64,000 bases of DNA from contig NZ_CP107903.1 in NCBI RefSeq assembly GCF_036013955.1, forward strand, positions 2,480,001 through 2,544,000, in the 5' to 3' direction. Positions 61,954 through 64,000 of the stretch are shown here, piece by piece. The position numbers were made by a program, and so were the translations under genes. Position 1 is the stretch's first letter, and every line of letters starts with the position of its first letter. Origin of the DNA: Streptomyces sp. NBC_00459 (lineage in GTDB: Bacteria > Actinomycetota > Actinomycetes > Streptomycetales > Streptomycetaceae). The notes beneath the pieces were generated by a model that saw only the letters and a list, made by a program, of their open reading frames with translations, was not told the origin of the DNA and did no database searches.

Positions 61954-62055
61954 CACCAGCCGTACGGCCCTTCTGACGCCGTACCTCTCGGTCTTCCGCC
62001 GACGCGCACGACGTACGTCCCCGACGAACTCCTCGCGCGAAAGAGCTGACCTCTC

Positions 62056-62661
62056 ATGGCGACCACTCGTACTCTCCCCCCTCTGGCCCCCCTCTCCCCT
62101 GCCTCTCCCGGCGGCACCGCCCGGCACCGGCTGCGCGCCGTCGACCGGGACGAGGTGGTCGACGTCAGGGACTTCCTGCCGCCGGGCGCCACCTGGCTGC
62201 CCGCTCCCCCGCACACCCTGCCCACGCTGCCGGGCCAGCCGCCGATGATCGGCTACCTGGTGCTCGTACCGGCCGACCAGCAGCCGCCCGTCATGCCGTT
62301 CGCGCTCCCGGACCCGGAACTGCCGGCCCCGGCCGTGGCCCCGGAACAGCCCCGGACCGACAGCGGCCGTCATCTCGTACGCGTCGACGACGTGCAGCGC
62401 ACCGCCGAGGTCGACGGACGTCCGCTGGATCTCACGTACCTCGAGTTCGAACTGCTCGCCCATCTCGTCGCCCACCCGGGCCGGGTACACACCCGCGACC
62501 AGCTGGTCACCACGGTGTGGGGCTACGGGCACGTGGGGGACGGCCGTACCGTCGACGTCCACATCGCCCGGCTGCGCCGCAAGCTCGGTGCGGAGCACCG
62601 GCAGGCGATCCAGACGGTTCGGCGGGTGGGGTACAAGTACACGCCCCCGACCGCCCGCTGA
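62056..62661 (+). CDS. winged-helix transcriptional regulator without receiver domain
   Basis: 201 residues. The N-terminal ~105 residues are Pro-rich and not a receiver domain (no phospho-acceptor pattern). The C-terminal ~100 residues are an OmpR/PhoB-type winged helix: RTAEVDGRPLDLTYLEFELL, HPGRVHTRDQLVTTVWG and GRTVDVHIARLRRKLG, ending VRRVGYKYTPP. Position after glnII suggests, but does not show, a link to nitrogen control; GlnR itself is a longer OmpR-type protein. ATG with a weak AAGAG upstream. Confidence 0.85.
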   Translation: MATTRTLPPLAPLSPASPGGTARHRLRAVDRDEVVDVRDFLPPGATWLPAPPHTLPTLPGQPPMIGYLVLVPADQQPPVMPFALPDPELPAPAVAPEQPRTDSGRHLVRVDDVQRTAEVDGRPLDLTYLEFELLAHLVAHPGRVHTRDQLVTTVWGYGHVGDGRTVDVHIARLRRKLGAEHRQAIQTVRRVGYKYTPPTAR

Positions 62662-62757
62662 CCTCTCGCTCCTGCCAGGGGGTGTCGCTGGCACCACCCC
62701 CTGGTACGGGTGTTCGGGCCCGTGACCTGACGGGGCGTGCTCGGCGAGACTGACCGC

Positions 62758-64000
62758 ATGGACGACACCGTCACCGCCCGAGTTCAGGTTCGAGTTCGTG
62801 CTTGTGTGCTCGCGGGTGCTCGGGGGCTGCTGCTGGCCGTCGCCTCGATCGCCGGGTCGGTGCCGCTGTTCGCGCTCCTCCTCGTCTCCCTCTCCTTGGT
62901 GCCCGTCCTCGGGATCGGTCTCCTCACCACGCCCCGGGTCGTCATGTGGGTGCGGGCGTGGGCCGACTGGCGGCGGCTGACGGCCGTGCGGTGGGGCGGG
63001 GTGCGGATCCCGCCCCGGTACCGGGTGCCGGCGGCGGACGCGGGACGGTGGGCGCGGGCCTTCGGGGTGCTGCGCGATCCGGCGACCTGGCGGGAGTCCG
63101 CGTGGCTGCCGCTCGATGTGGTGCTCGGGTCCGTCACCGCGCTGGTGCCGGCCGTGCTGGTCTTCTACCCCTTCGAGGGGTTCGCGCTGGCGCTCGGGCT
63201 GTGGCGGGTGTTCACGGACGGGACGTACGTCGGCTGGTGGTACGCCTTCGTGCCCATCGGCGGACCGGGCAGCGCACTCGCCGCCGGCGCCCTGGGGGCC
63301 GTACTCCTCGTAGCCTCGTACCACCTGACGCCTGCCCTGCTGCGCCTCCACTTCCTGTTCACGCGAGCGCTGTTGGGCGCCGGACGCGGTGAACTCCGTG
63401 AGCGGGTGCGGGTGCTGACCGAGTCGCGGCGGGACGCCGTGGACACCTCCGCCGCCGAACTACGGCGTATCGAGAGGGACCTGCACGACGGCGCGCAGGC
63501 GCGGCTGATCGCCGTGGGGATGGATCTGGGGACCGCCGAGGCGCTCATCGAGAAGAACCCCGAGAAGGCGCGGGAGTTGCTCGCGCGGGCCCGGAAGTCC
63601 TCCGCGGAGGCGCTGGCCGAGCTGCGCGACCTGGTGCACGGCATCCATCCGCCGGTGCTGGCGGAGCGCGGACTGGGCGATGCCGTACGGGCGTTGGCGC
63701 TGCGGCTGCCGCTGGACACCGAGGTCACGGTGGATGTGGAGGGCGGCCGGGTGGAGGCTCCCGTCGAGTCGGCGGCCTACTTCGCGGTGAGCGAGGTGCT
63801 GACCAACGCCGTCAAGCACTCCGGCGCCGAGCGGGTGTGGATCGATCTGCGGTACGCGGACGGCTCGTTGCGGATCGCCGTCACCGACGACGGGCGGGGC
63901 GGGGCACGGGTCGGAGGCGGGTCGGGGCTGGCCGGGGTGGAGCGGCGAATCGGTACATTCGACGGTGTCCTGGCCGTCAGCAGTCCGGTTGGCGGTCCCA
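62758..64000 (+). CDS. sensor histidine kinase (partial)
   Basis: 414 residues visible; the 3' end runs off the right edge. Four or more helices (~18-60, 115-150, 165-190) form the membrane sensor. A HisKA_3 helix with RRIERDLHDGAQARLIAVGM carries the phospho-accepting His, and an ATPase domain has SEVLTNAVKHSGA, IAVTDDGRGGA and GSGLAGVERRI. This is the NarX/LiaS-type kinase family. The response regulator is expected just beyond the edge. No ribosome site is seen; GAGACT lies 6 bases before the ATG. Confidence 0.92.
   Translation, partial: MDDTVTARVQVRVRACVLAGARGLLLAVASIAGSVPLFALLLVSLSLVPVLGIGLLTTPRVVMWVRAWADWRRLTAVRWGGVRIPPRYRVPAADAGRWARAFGVLRDPATWRESAWLPLDVVLGSVTALVPAVLVFYPFEGFALALGLWRVFTDGTYVGWWYAFVPIGGPGSALAAGALGAVLLVASYHLTPALLRLHFLFTRALLGAGRGELRERVRVLTESRRDAVDTSAAELRRIERDLHDGAQARLIAVGMDLGTAEALIEKNPEKARELLARARKSSAEALAELRDLVHGIHPPVLAERGLGDAVRALALRLPLDTEVTVDVEGGRVEAPVESAAYFAVSEVLTNAVKHSGAERVWIDLRYADGSLRIAVTDDGRGGARVGGGSGLAGVERRIGTFDGVLAVSSPVGGP

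Noticed and set aside
1..64000. tRNA, rRNA, prophage, conjugative element or replication origin
   Set aside because: I saw no cloverleaf, rRNA signature, integrase, phage structural gene or DnaA-box cluster; a dedicated scan (tRNAscan, Infernal) was not possible here.

Overview
High-GC actinobacterial chromosome, almost certainly Streptomyces: third codon positions are nearly all G/C, GTG starts are frequent, and the gene set and order (ctaCD, nadA, pspA, cobUTS, pepA, lpd-sucB-aceE, lipBA, glnA, glnII) match a conserved core segment I recall from Streptomyces chromosomes. There are about 58 protein genes on both strands. I see no rRNA, tRNA, CRISPR array or prophage. One IS605-family tnpB is present.

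Layout. 1-9.2 kb: cytochrome oxidase ctaD (cut by the edge) and ctaC, a cysteine desulfurase-TusA fusion, a PfkB sugar/nucleoside kinase, a membrane-anchored protein, erpA and nadA; sulfur transfer, Fe-S delivery and an Fe-S enzyme lie together. 9.3-14.7 kb: sensor kinase, response regulator and RND pump on one strand. 14.7-17.8 kb: phage-shock pair pspA-pspAA, a DUF3043 membrane protein and a methyltransferase that appears to start at CTG. 17.9-25.8 kb: cobalamin lower-loop genes cobU, cobT and cobS, interleaved with a methyltransferase, an MprF-like aminoacyl-transferase domain protein and two membrane proteins. 25.8-28.4 kb: a decaying locus with a Spherulin-4-like gene, a membrane protein broken by an 8-base tandem repeat, and a doubly truncated relic resembling an Agd3-type polysaccharide deacetylase. 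28.6-37.5 kb: pepA, then lpd, sucB, a GntR regulator and aceE, which supply the E3, E2 and E1 of 2-oxoacid dehydrogenase complexes. 37.7-44.9 kb: WYL regulator, tnpB element, a secreted amidase, a MarP-like protease, GNAT and SDR proteins. 45-50.3 kb: FAD oxidoreductase, an NsdA-like regulator, lipB and lipA, which supply the lipoyl cofactor needed by SucB. 50.5-64 kb: small conserved genes, glnA with a GlnR site, a HEAT-like protein, htpX-pspAB, a hydrolase, a Spx/ArsC-like protein, a secreted protein, glnII with a GlnR site, a possible leader peptide, a winged-helix regulator and a sensor kinase cut by the right edge.

Themes. (1) Two envelope-stress modules, pspA-pspAA and htpX-pspAB, about 40 kb apart. 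(2) Both glutamine synthetases carry four-box GlnR-type sites with exact 6-base spacing. (3) At least ten genes lack a Shine-Dalgarno and have a TANNNT hexamer 6-8 bases before the start codon, which suggests leaderless mRNAs. (4) Two dispersed repeat families sit at gene ends; one copy is translated inside a gene. (5) The most unusual locus is the octanucleotide-repeat frameshift at about 26.83 kb, which has the form of a phase-variation switch or a recent inactivation.
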